Shown here in pieces: positions 1 through 9,134 of a stretch of DNA of 64,000 bases (position 1 is its first letter; every line of letters starts with the position of its first letter). The notes below the pieces were generated by a model, which saw only the letters and a list, made by a program, of their open reading frames with translations, was not told where the DNA came from and made no database searches. Source of the DNA: Suillus spraguei (taxonomy: Eukaryota; Basidiomycota; Agaricomycetes; Boletales; Suillaceae); contig JABCPU010000176.1 in NCBI GenBank assembly GCA_016800925.1, positions 1-64,000 on the forward strand, read 5' to 3'. The position numbers and the translations under genes are program-made.

Positions 1-1
1 A

Positions 2-429
2 TGGAAGATTGGAGATAAGGTGTGGTTATCTGCCGCTAATCTTAGACTCAAACTCCCATCAAGAAAACTCGCCCCAAAGCGATACGGACCGTTCCCGGTT
101 ATCGATGTCCTATCTCCCATCACGTTCACGCTCAAGCTCCCTCCGCAGTGGAAAATTCATCCTACATTCCCACGCTTCTGTCTTATCATCCTATAGCGAA
201 ACAGATGTACACGGCCCGAACTTCCCCGAACCACCACCTGACATCATCGAGGAAGAAGAAGAATATGAAATAGAAGCTATTCTTTCTCACAAAGGAACCG
301 GCATTTTGCCGACGCTATCTCGTTTCTTGGAAAGGATACTCATCGGGAGATAACGAATGGCTCCCAGAAAAGAACTTGAAGAACTCCGCTCGAATCTTGA
401 ATGCTTATAAGAAGCAACACGCCCTCTAA
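2..429 (+). pseudogene. Pol fragment: integrase C-terminus plus chromodomain, frameshifted
   Basis: This is the end of a chromoviral Pol. The first frame (from base 2) gives the integrase C-terminal signature [11 protein letters not shown] followed by [12 protein letters not shown], typical of Ty3/gypsy. The frame then shifts near 165-172 and again near 300. The last frame, ending with TAA at 427-429, gives a chromodomain core with [19 protein letters not shown] and a following helix. Chromodomains of this class target integration to modified chromatin. Two frame changes within about 430 bases mark it as degenerate. The catalytic DDE part of the integrase and the reverse transcriptase are left of the window. 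Confidence 0.8.
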
Positions 430-484
430 CTCTTTCCTCAGTCAATCAAACCGCACTAGCACTTGATCAACTACCAACATCGAA

Positions 485-1954
485 ATGTCTTTCCCCACTG
501 CCTACATTACACCCGTCGTCGCTACCACCAATGACTCTGACTCTGAAACCGAACGATACGGAACCCTTACCGCTGAGATCGACAACTCCTCCTACATCGA
601 AGCCGCCATTCTCTGCGAGGGACATGCCCTCGAGATCGAAAGAATCCTTACTGAAAGAGGCGCCTTCCCTGCACTCCTCATCGTCAACATCATTCGCATC
701 GCAGCCCTTATTGAAGCCACTGCCAAAGAAACAACAGAAATTACTCTCCGTCACCGCTTCCTTCATCTTCAAAAACGCATTCGTGCTTACGCTATGTTGC
801 TTCTTCCCGATTCCTTTAAGAATGATGTTGAAGAAGCTATTCATATCATTGCCGAGCGTCGAGCAGGTGTTGCTCGACCTCCCTCTCCGCAGGAAGATGC
901 GCCACTTCCTATCCCAGCACCCTCTTCTTCATGCACTTATACTAGTCTTGATGCCTTTACTGGCTTATACACTGCTGTCCAAGAGATCGGACAACTTACA
1001 AACCAAGTCGTTGAAACCATCCAACAGTCCGTCAATGAAACAAGAGTAGCCCGAAACTTAGTGGAAGAAGCCATTACTGATCTACAGCAGACGCAAAGTG
1101 ATCTTGCTTCTCCGCGAACCCCATCCCCGATTCAACGACCAACTTCACCGCCTCCTATTACAGTTACCCATGAACATCCAGCATGGCTATATGAACCATG
1201 CACGGAGGAGCAGTATGCGGCCGCTAAATCGTTAGGGATTTCTGCCATTGAGTTGATAACCCTCGGCCCTCGACTTCGTGACCTTCATATTCATCCTCCT
1301 ATGGCTATTCCACCATCATTCGGTCCTATGGATCCCGTTTCACCGGTCTTAGTAAAAGACTTCGGCATCACTTCTCCCTCTTCATCCACCGAACTCCTTG
1401 CGACTGCCGAACGAACAGTTACCCCAGATCTCCCCACATCGGCATACACGTTATCCACCGCCCAACAAGCGCAGCTTAAGCGGCAGAACACCCTTGCCTT
1501 AAAACGTATGACGAAGAAGAAGGGAAAGAAGCGCGCTAGATCCACCAGTCCCACGCCCATCATTTCCCCGTCTCCTCTACGCAAAGTTTCTTCCAACCCT
1601 GACGAGAACATGAAGTGCCGGATCTGTGGAATACTAGGACATCGCCAAAAGAACTGCGCGGAGTATCAGTGCAAGGTTTGCAGATATTGGTCGCCCACCC
1701 ATTTATCCCTCTATTGTCCTGACCGAGTTGGGTCTCCGCCTTTCAAGTTAACTTGGAAAGATGAAGGATTTTACGACGCACTCCGTGCTTGGGAAAAGCA
1801 GCTTGACGATGAACACATTCGTGCAGAGAAAAGGAGAGACTCTAAGCGTCGCGCTGGTCTAGAAGAAGCGAAGTATATGATGGACGGATCATTTGCTGAT
1901 GAAGACTACGAGTTTAGTGATGACCCCGTCTACTATGCGAATCAAGATGTGTAA
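485..1954 (+). CDS. Gag-like protein with CCHC zinc knuckle, located 3' of pol
   Basis: An uninterrupted 489-residue frame. Residues 1-170 are helical and charged, the middle is proline- and serine-rich, a basic stretch (RMTKKKGKKRARS) lies near residue 345, and a CX2CX4HX4C zinc knuckle (CRICGILGHRQKNC) lies near residue 380, followed by a second Cys/His pair. The C-terminus is acidic. A zinc knuckle of this form belongs to retroviral-type nucleocapsid proteins. Its position is odd: it begins 55 bp after the Pol stop and ends just before the polypurine tract and 3' LTR, where Gag is not expected. It could be a relocated Gag or an extra nucleic-acid-binding ORF of this lineage. No lesion is visible. 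Confidence 0.7.
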   Translation: MSFPTAYITPVVATTNDSDSETERYGTLTAEIDNSSYIEAAILCEGHALEIERILTERGAFPALLIVNIIRIAALIEATAKETTEITLRHRFLHLQKRIRAYAMLLLPDSFKNDVEEAIHIIAERRAGVARPPSPQEDAPLPIPAPSSSCTYTSLDAFTGLYTAVQEIGQLTNQVVETIQQSVNETRVARNLVEEAITDLQQTQSDLASPRTPSPIQRPTSPPPITVTHEHPAWLYEPCTEEQYAAAKSLGISAIELITLGPRLRDLHIHPPMAIPPSFGPMDPVSPVLVKDFGITSPSSSTELLATAERTVTPDLPTSAYTLSTAQQAQLKRQNTLALKRMTKKKGKKRARSTSPTPIISPSPLRKVSSNPDENMKCRICGILGHRQKNCAEYQCKVCRYWSPTHLSLYCPDRVGSPPFKLTWKDEGFYDALRAWEKQLDDEHIRAEKRRDSKRRAGLEEAKYMMDGSFADEDYEFSDDPVYYANQDV

Positions 1955-1986
1955 AGCCGGTGACTTTACGTGTAAAAAGGGGGTAA

Positions 1987-2456
1987 TGTTACAATCGTAC
2001 ATGCCCCTATTCATTTTCTCACTTTACCGTATATATTACATGACGAGACTCTGACTCATATGCTCAACGCATCTGTACTATAGCTGCCTTCCTTCTTGGA
2101 TACGCACTTACGTTCCCACACTTCTCTTGGTCTGTGCGCACATATTGGCCTATTTAAGCACAGTGTACTTGTAGTAGATTCCCTACTTTAATCTTACTGG
2201 GTTTTACCTGGAATCTCCTTCGCTTAGGTCTCCAACCTAAGTCGTCTTGAATCGTCTCTAAGTCTAAGCACTCCTTAGTCTTAGTCTCTATTCTCGCGGA
2301 TACCTCTTGGACTTATCCTTGAGGCAGAACCCTTGATCGTACTCGGAACGCGTTCCTTGTACTTTCACCTTGTTCTCTTTTGAACATTGTAAGAACTCCC
2401 AGCAGACCGTCTGTGTCTTTTCACTGTCGCTGGTGACGCCACCCCAGTTCGTAACA
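1987..2456 (+). repeat. LTR (first copy)
   Basis: A 470-bp long terminal repeat bounded by the perfect inverted hexamers TGTTAC and GTAACA. It is preceded by the polypurine tract at 1974-1983. It is near-identical to 3398-3874 and, inverted, to 56694-57169. Instead of a primer-binding site, the 3' side carries coding sequence homologous to the middle of the upstream CCHC ORF. Confidence 0.9.
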
Positions 2457-3365
2457 AGAGCAGCCAGAAATCTAGTAGAAGAAGCCATCGCTGACTTACA
2501 ACAAACGCAAGATGATCTTGCGTCCCCCAGAACACCATCCCCGATAGAACAATCAGTGTCATCACCAGTTACAGGCATCCATGACCATCCAGCATGGCTA
2601 TATGAACCTTGCACAGAGGAACAGTGTGAGGCCGCTAAACTATTAGGTATCTCCGCCACTGAGTTAGTAACACTCGGTCCTCGACTTCGCGACCTTCATA
2701 TCCATCCTCCTATGACTATCCCATCATCATTCGGTCTGATGGATCCTGTCTCGCCGGTCTTAGTAAAAGATTTTGGCATAACTTCCTCGTCATCCTCCAA
2801 TGAACTTCTTGCAGCTGCTGAACGAGCAGTTACCCCAGACCTCCCTACATCGGCATACACGTTATCCACCGCCCAACAAGCGCAGCTTAAGCGAGCCAAT
2901 ACTCTTGCCTTAAAACGTATGAGGAAGAATAAAGGGAAGAAGCGCGCAAGATCCACCAGTCCCACACCCATTATCTCTCCATCTCCTTTGCGCGCAGTTC
3001 ATTCCAACCCCGATGAAAATATGAAGTGCCGAACCTGTGGCTTGCTAGGGCATCGTCAAAAGAATTGCGCGGAATATCAGTGCAGAGTTTGCAGGTATTG
3101 GTCGCCGACGCATTTGTCCCTCTACTGCCCCCACCATGTTGGGCCCCCTCCATTCGAGTTAACTTGGAAAGATGAGGGATTTTATGATGCACTTCGCACC
3201 TGGGAGAAACAACTTGACGATGAACGTATTCAAAGAGAAAAGAAGAAGGATTCTAAGCGTCGCGCTGGTCTTGAAGAAGCCAAGTATATGATGAGTGGGT
3301 CGTTTGCTGATGAAGACTACGAGTTTAGCGATGACCCCATTTTCTATGTGAATCAAAGTGAGTAA
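2457..3365 (+). pseudogene. Partial second copy of the Gag-like CCHC ORF
   Basis: The open frame directly after the first LTR matches the 485-1954 ORF from about its residue 188 to the end, including the zinc knuckle (CRTCGLLGHRQKNC) and the acidic tail. The first 187 residues are missing, so this copy is 5'-truncated exactly at the LTR edge. The frame itself can be read on through from inside the LTR. Sequence differs from the first copy at many sites, so the two are not products of a very recent tandem duplication. Confidence 0.8.
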
Positions 3366-3397
3366 AGTCGGTGACTTTACGTGTAAAAAGGGGGTAA

Positions 3398-3874
3398 TGT
3401 TACAATCGTACGTGCCCCTATTCATTTTCTTACCTCATTTACCGTGTATATTACATAACATGACTCTGACTCATATGCTCAACGCATCTGTACTATAGTT
3501 GCCTTCCTTCTTTGGATACGCACGTATATTCTCACACCCTTCTTGGTCTGTGCGCACATATTGGCCTATTTAAGCACAGTGTACTTGTAGTAGATTCCCT
3601 ACTTTAATCTTACTGGGTTTTACCTGGAATCTCCTTCGCTTAGGTCTCCAACCTAAGTCGTCTTGAATCGTCTCTAAGTCTAAGCACTCCTTAGCCTTAG
3701 TCTCTATTCTCGCGGATACCTCCTAAGACTAGTCTTGGAGGCTGAACCCTTGATCGTACTTGGAACGCGTTCCTTGAACTTTCACCTCGTCCTCTTTTGG
3801 ACGTTGTAAGAACTTCCCAGCAGACCGTCTGTGTCTTTTCACTGTCGCTGGTGACGCCACCCCAGTTCGTAACA
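3398..3874 (+). repeat. LTR (second copy)
   Basis: A 477-bp LTR with TGTTAC/GTAACA ends, preceded by its own polypurine tract. The sequence immediately to its right (ATGTC) is former F-box gene sequence. By analogy with the 5-bp target duplication seen at 56689/57170, ATGTC is the predicted target-site copy and should reappear at the element's 5' end, left of the window. Confidence 0.9.
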
Positions 3875-5063
3875 ATGTCTAGTATGAATTGGCGAGTGTC
3901 GATTCCCGAATCAGCATCCCAGTGTGAAAGGTCGTTGTTTGAGAGTACGGAAGTTATTATGATCTTCTGTAATGACTCCTTAGACACGGCGGCAATGACC
4001 CCTGAAAGTACGAGTGCAATATCGGCATTTGTATAAAGACCGTGCATCCGTAGAGTCGTGGATTGGATAGCGCGATTGGCTGGGAATGCAAAGAATATGC
4101 GACTGATGATATCGGGAGAGCCATCAAACGTGACATGCTTCAGCGAGCTGAATGCCTCTGGCGCGAAGGAGGAGAGGCAGGGAATCTCTTCGAAAGGTTT
4201 ATCGCAAGCCTGAATGGTCAGGTCCTCCAACTTGTGAAGCTGTGACGTTAGAACGAGGACTTGTGGTAAGGAAGCGGCAGTCATGTAGAATGATACATGT
4301 GTCAGGCTTTGAAGGCATGCCATATCCAGCTTATCTTGACCTAGGACCTTGGTAAATGATAACAACGGCAGTGCTTCGTGTGCATCAACTGCAGAGAAGT
4401 GTACAAGCTTGGGTGCACACCGAAAAATAGTTGTGTACGCCGACTTAATAAGATCGTCAAGGTCCAGCGGGCGATCGTAAACATATAGATTTTCATCAAA
4501 AGAGAGTGAGATGTCAGTCAATTCAGGTGTGATGAGGGCTGGGAGAAGACAAAGGCCAGCCTCCGATGATACACGAAAGCGGAGGACATCTACGCGAGGA
4601 GTTAAGAGGATATTGTACTCGGCAATATCGTTTATTAAATTGCGAGGGATAGGTTCCCGTGGTTCCGAAAAGGATAGAGTGCACACGCGGCTGGATATTG
4701 AAATATAACGCTGGTGCTGGGTCGACTTCAGATCCCCAAGAACCTGCAGAAAAATCAGTTAACTGAAGGCGGCTAGTAACGGGCCGATGAAACAACCTTT
4801 GAAAGCTTATCACTATGCTCTTCATGAATTTCTAGAGGAAGCAGCCGAAGAAGCGGGAGCAAGCTGTCGAGATTTCTCCAAAGGAAATCTAATGCAGGAT
4901 CTCGGAAAGTCTTGCAAACCTGAGAAACCCTAGCCATGTCCTTGATGCCCCGGCAGAGGTTGAGTCCCTCGTCATCATTGCACACCTCGCAGAAAATATG
5001 GCTGAGCAACTCGGTGATTGCGAGGGCGCGATGCATTCGAGTACATGTCGTCTGGACGTTCAA
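3875..5063 (-). pseudogene. F-box protein gene, 3' end removed by LTR element
   Basis: Two exons are visible on the minus strand: 5063-4797 and 4743-3875, separated by a 53-bp GT-AG intron. Exon 1 encodes an F-box-like N-terminus (ELLSHIFCEVC, then VCKTFRDPALDFLWRNL), the pattern of basidiomycete F-box proteins that recruit substrates to SCF ubiquitin ligases. Exon 2 continues with a leucine-rich, repeat-like region that would serve as the substrate-binding part. Coding similarity stops at 3875, the LTR border, with a spurious read-through into the LTR. The missing C-terminus may lie left of the window beyond the retroelement. The reading frame is otherwise clean, suggesting a recent interruption. 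Confidence 0.75.
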
Positions 5064-5837
5064 ATCTTCATAAGGTGTGATTCGGAGTCGTTATCAGGTT
5101 GATACGATGTTCCACTCGACTGACAGGTCATGTCAAGCACCACGTGCTAGGAAGAGGCTTTGTACGTAGTAGTAACAGCTTCTTCACTCGAGTCGATCAA
5201 AGGTCTCAAAGCAGGTGAAACAATCATATATCATTGAAACCACAAAGACACCAGTACACGCACAATTTGTAACTGCGCCGGCACCAGCCCCCAACTTGCT
5301 TATTCCTGGCGTGTCTGACCCAAAGCCCAAGGTATATCTAAGATGAACCTCCAAAGACTTCTCCATCGTGTAACAGTTCGTCTGAAGTACACTTTAACGC
5401 TCGCAGTGATGAGTGGTGATGAGAGGTGCATTAATTATTTCGTGTGCAGGTTTCGAATCTGCACATGCCAAACTGGTTAGTCATGGCGTACCAAACACAG
5501 GTTCGAAACCTGCCGATAACAGTTTTTTTTCCCTTTCTGTGTGCACCTTGATTTTGGAAGATTTACTCATAGACTCTGGTTTCACTTTCCTCGAAGGTCT
5601 ATCTTAACTGGTCTTAGTTGGCAGATGGTTGCTACAACACAGCCTACAGGCTGGCCTGAACCAATGCACAGTATTGCTCCCTTGCTGTCGCGTTCCTCCT
5701 AACAGGCCAAGCAACGAGCAGATGCGTCCTCGAGGTCGTCAGAGTTATTTATGCACCACTCATCTTTATCGTATTTGTCAATTTTAAGACTCAGGTTGCG
5801 CTCGCAGGGAATTCAGTGACGACGAGTGCAACAGAGC
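5064..5837. other. Intergenic region left of the array
   Basis: No gene was recognised. The stretch holds the upstream side of the F-box gene, two tRNA T-loop-like motifs (near 5449 and 5504) that do not fold into a tRNA, a T-tract at 5523-5530 and a short inverted relic of gene X exon 1 at about 5637-5695. The last part, from about 5770, has no similarity I could place. Confidence 0.5.
5637..5695 (+). repeat. Inverted relic of gene X exon 1
   Basis: This stretch reads on the plus strand like the sense strand of the first exon of gene X (compare the minus strand around 48060 or 15570), including the codons for GWPEP. In every array unit the exon is on the minus strand, so this relic is inverted. 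It lies just outside the left edge of unit A and probably records an inversion or aberrant repair at the array boundary. Confidence 0.6.
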
Positions 5838-5901
5838 GCTGACCAGCGACAAACAATACAGCAATTTGGTGCGAGACCAATACCCTGACCTTAAAATACA
5901 G

Positions 5902-7880
5902 CTAGAGTATCTCTACGGTACGAATGTCCATGTTATCAACGGAAGTAATGTCTTTGACTTGTGCAACAATGTTATGGTCGGACGCTATCCTCCTGTATTC
6001 TCCTATATGCTTCTGTGCTAATAAAAATGCGTCGAAAGGCTGTCCAAGGCGAACCATCAACCGTAATGCTCGAGAGTCGGGCTCCTCGTCAATGGGCGAA
6101 CCACCGGGAAATGTCTTAAAGTTATACAGTTGGGAGTCGTCAACTGCGGACTCGGACTCCCTCCAATTTCCTGTGCTCTCCGTATCATCCGTGAAGTCAG
6201 GCTGTTCTGCCAAGTCAGGTGCCTCAAGGAGATACCGATCCCATGGGCGGACAAGTAACAACGTCCGCCGACTGGGCCTTGCACACGAGAACAGAGGCAG
6301 GGGTTCTTTGGTGGTGATCAGCAAATCATTAAGTCCCTCTGCCTTCATATAATACATGTCCTGGGCTAGACCGCGGCTCCGGCCAACTTCCATGACACGG
6401 AATGAAATGCAAGGCAGATGAAGTCTGCAGTTTGCGAACCGAGGAGCACTCAGCTGTTCAAGCTGCTCATAAAATTCTGATGCCCGATTTGTATGCATGG
6501 TTTGGCGCAGCGAAGAGACTTGTGTGTGAATATCATCTTCAGACAAATATGCAAGGGTACGCGGAGGGGTGGTGTAAGAGGTGATATGAGCTGGAAGACA
6601 GCTATTGAACTCGGAAGGTTGTCCGATCCAGTTGAGAACAGTGATGTCGCCCGACCGAGCCACGATCTCCTGCAGGAGCCGGCCAAGCGCGTTCTGCTTC
6701 CTCTCGCCATAAATGACAGGTAGCGTGATGCCAAAGATGCCAAATAATGAGTACGCGACATCTTCCTGCAAAGTGGTGACACGCTTCGATGCCCACTGCA
6801 GTTTCTCCCGCGCGCCACTCATACCTGGACAGAAGGTCACCAGGGCCCGTGCGTCTATGCCTGTCGCATTCTCCAACTCCCTCATGATGGCAGGCAACTC
6901 TTTGTGGTTAGGAGAGCGATTGCCGAGATATAACGACCAATCTCTTTGATAAAAGATTACGACTTTCGGAGCGACGAATTCTTGAAATGTCCATCCTCGC
7001 TCGTTCCAAACACTCCTCGCCAGTGCACCAGGCTGGGATGAAGGAGGGACATCGGATAGGTAGACAATGGTAAGTGCTGAGTGGTGGTACCAGACAAACA
7101 TGGAGTTGACTGATTCCTGAACCTCGGTGCTGCTCCTCTTGTCGATGCAGCATGTGTCCATCCATGCCCATCTGTACCCAGCATCACGAGCGACTTTGCA
7201 AAACGACTGCAGTTTCGCGATGCCACCGAGCCCGTTCAACTCGTATACGACTTTGTCTTGAATGTCGGGTAGCACTGCCTCTGTTTCTTCCCACCTGTGG
7301 GATAGCAGGACGCAGCGGAAGTATTTCACCACTACGTCTGTGATGAGCCCCATTTGGAGGTCTGAATGCTTTGTTGTGGATGACAAAAGCTCCTTGTACT
7401 CTGCACTTGTTTTGAAAGTGCTCATCTGTGCTGCTCGATCGCACAAAAGACCCGTGGAAGTATTAAGAAGATGTAGCGGGGAATATTCGAGTTCCTTCCA
7501 AACGGCTCTTTGGATGGCATTTTCTACTTGGGATCGATAGATATACTGCTGACGCAAACCTGCAGAACGAGATGAGCATTTCGAGACGATGGAGGAGTGC
7601 TCTATGGCTTACCTCGTACATGTGCTTCGGGAGCATGGTCCAACTTGGACAACATGATTGTGAAGGCGTCGATAGCTTCGTCATAACATTGCAAGCCACG
7701 CAGTGCTGCATGCATCAACTGGTATGCGATGTGAGACGAAGAATTGAGTTCGATGACCTATGCATCGCGGAAATCAACATGGGTTACAAAAACACGGAAG
7801 TCATCAAACCTTTTGGGCGTCCAGGAGTGCATTCTTCCATAGCATTTTATCTAACTTTGCCTTACTACGATTTGCAAAGA
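5902..7880 (-). CDS. TPR-HET protein, unit A copy
   Basis: A putative vegetative-incompatibility-type protein. Three exons can be read: about 7880-7810, 7757-7613 (145 bp) and 7559-5902, joined by short GT-AG introns that keep frame. The first two encode TPR-like helices (VIELNSSSHIAYQL, then RGLQCYDEAIDAF). The last holds the HET domain at about residues 86-295 of that exon: SHRWEE, WAWMDTCCIDK, RGWTFQEFVAP and EDVAYSLFGIFG, the conserved blocks of the family. No NACHT is present. HET domains trigger programmed cell death after non-self recognition. The true start is uncertain; an in-frame ATG lies at 7845. It follows the WD40 gene on the same strand, and in relatives I recall the WD40, TPR and HET parts lie on one polypeptide. 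Confidence 0.8.
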
Positions 7881-7935
7881 TCTACTAAACATGTTCAATT
7901 TGTGGTATATGAGTCACGGACGAAAACGTGCCTTT

Positions 7936-9134
7936 GAAATGATGTCATTGGATACTGCCCACTCCGAGATCATCTCATCAACACCTCCACTGAGGATGTG
8001 TTTTCCATCCACGGAGAAAGTGATGCATGTTGTGTAGGATGAGGTCTTGAAGGTGGCAATAGTTTGTCAATCTAAGAGCTGCCAGAGACGGACATGGTTA
8101 TCAGCGGATGCGGAGGCGACGAGGGTGCCAGTAGGATTACATCAGGAAATTCACACATTCCTTAACATGCTTAATCAGCTTAACTCACTTATCTCAAAAC
8201 TTGTTTGCTCTCTCTCACATCATTCACCTGGCATATCTTATATTTTTTGAGTGCGAAATACAATAAAACATGTATATTAATATATCTCAACTTTTTTTTT
8301 CTGAATTCATTCACATTGAAATTTTGGACAAGTAGATTCAATTTCACCAAGGCAGTTAAGTGTAAATAAGTCCGCATAAGGGCACGTCAAGGAATGTGTG
8401 AATTTCCTGATGTAACGGCGATGGCATTGATAGATCGAGAGTAGCCCGTCCAAGGATCACCAACCTGCTGCCAGGTTGATGTATGTATCCCATTCGCGTA
8501 TGGTAGGATCGATCGAATCGCCACCTGTGAGAAGGCATGTGCCATCGGGCGTCCAAGTGAGTGAAGTGTTCCAGTTTGTATGACCCCTGAAGGATGCACG
8601 TTCTCTTGTGCCTGAATTATAAATTTGAATATTGTACAATGTTGCGATTGCAAGAAGTTCTCCAGACGGCGAATATCGAATGCAGTGGATATTATTACCA
8701 CACCTGATTGGATCTGCTTGTTGCTGCCAGGTTTTGGTGTTCCACAATTTCGTCAATTTGTCGAATGAACCACTGGCCAGTACTTTTCCATCTGGTGAAA
8801 ATTCTAGCGAGCTGATCCATTTGGAGTGGGCGTCGATAGGTTGGGTGAGTGATTTGCCAGTTTCTCCGTGCCAGATGATGAGATATCCGCCTCCATCACC
8901 GCTTGCTATCAATTGCCCATCTCGTGATACTGCCAAGCTCAACACCGAATTGCGATGCCCCTCCATCTTCTTCAGCACCACACGCGTTTTCAAGTCCCAC
9001 AGACGAAGCGTCTTGTCGCGTGAGGCTGTAACCATCCGTCGTTTATCGGGCAAAACTGCCACTGCATTTAAACAGTCTTCATGAACTTTGAACTTTCGCA
9101 GGGGTGTACTAGTGATTGGAATGACCTCCGACAT
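7936..9134 (-). pseudogene. WD40 repeat gene, unit A copy, frameshifted and MITE-split
   Basis: Reading from ATG at 9134, five WD40 blades are clear (for example the blade ending TLRLWDLKT). A 4-bp insertion (ATGT on the plus strand near 8476) relative to the intact unit B copy shifts the frame after IREWDT. Further on, a 273-bp MITE (8140-8412) sits inside blade six. The last blade (ending WAVPNDI) is still recognisable at 8050-7936. WD40 propellers are protein-binding scaffolds. This copy cannot make a full propeller, and a truncated product of about 225 residues is the most it could give. Confidence 0.85.
8140..8412 (+). mobile_element. MITE, 273 bp, with about 31-bp terminal inverted repeats
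   Basis: The ends are CATCAGGAAATTCACACATT and its reverse complement, extending to roughly 31 bp with a few mismatches. The interior is AT-rich. It is flanked by TA on both sides, and comparison with the WD40 copies of B and C shows the target read ...GGATTAAAGG..., consistent with a TA duplication. An apparently identical copy in inverted orientation lies at 52074-52346. No transposase is encoded; the 62-codon open frame inside is chance. Confidence 0.9.

Larger units (their letters stand above)
1..3874 (+). mobile_element. Ty3/gypsy chromovirus, 3' portion with two LTRs
   Basis: Composite LTR-retrotransposon sequence entering from the left edge. In order it holds the integrase C-terminus and chromodomain remnant (2-429), a Gag-like CCHC ORF (485-1954), a polypurine tract (AAAAAGGGGG, 1974-1983), an LTR (1987-2456), a partial second copy of the CCHC ORF (2457-3365), a second polypurine tract and a second LTR (3398-3874). 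Both LTRs begin TGTTAC and end GTAACA. The right end cuts a minus-strand F-box gene, so the insertion is in former genic DNA. The 5' LTR, Gag and most of Pol lie outside the window. The tandem arrangement could be two overlapping insertions or one element rearranged by recombination. Confidence 0.85.

Noticed and set aside
5440..5530. Possible tRNA gene: two T-loop-like words (GGTTTCGAATC, GGTTCGAAACC) and a D-arm-like GGTTAGT.
   Set aside because: No acceptor stem pairs on either strand, and the two T-arm-like words are too close for a single tRNA. At best a degenerate tRNA-like relic.
8189..8377. Open frame of 62 codons, repeated identically at 52109-52297.
   Set aside because: It lies wholly inside the two identical MITE copies, so identity reflects the transposon, not protein selection.
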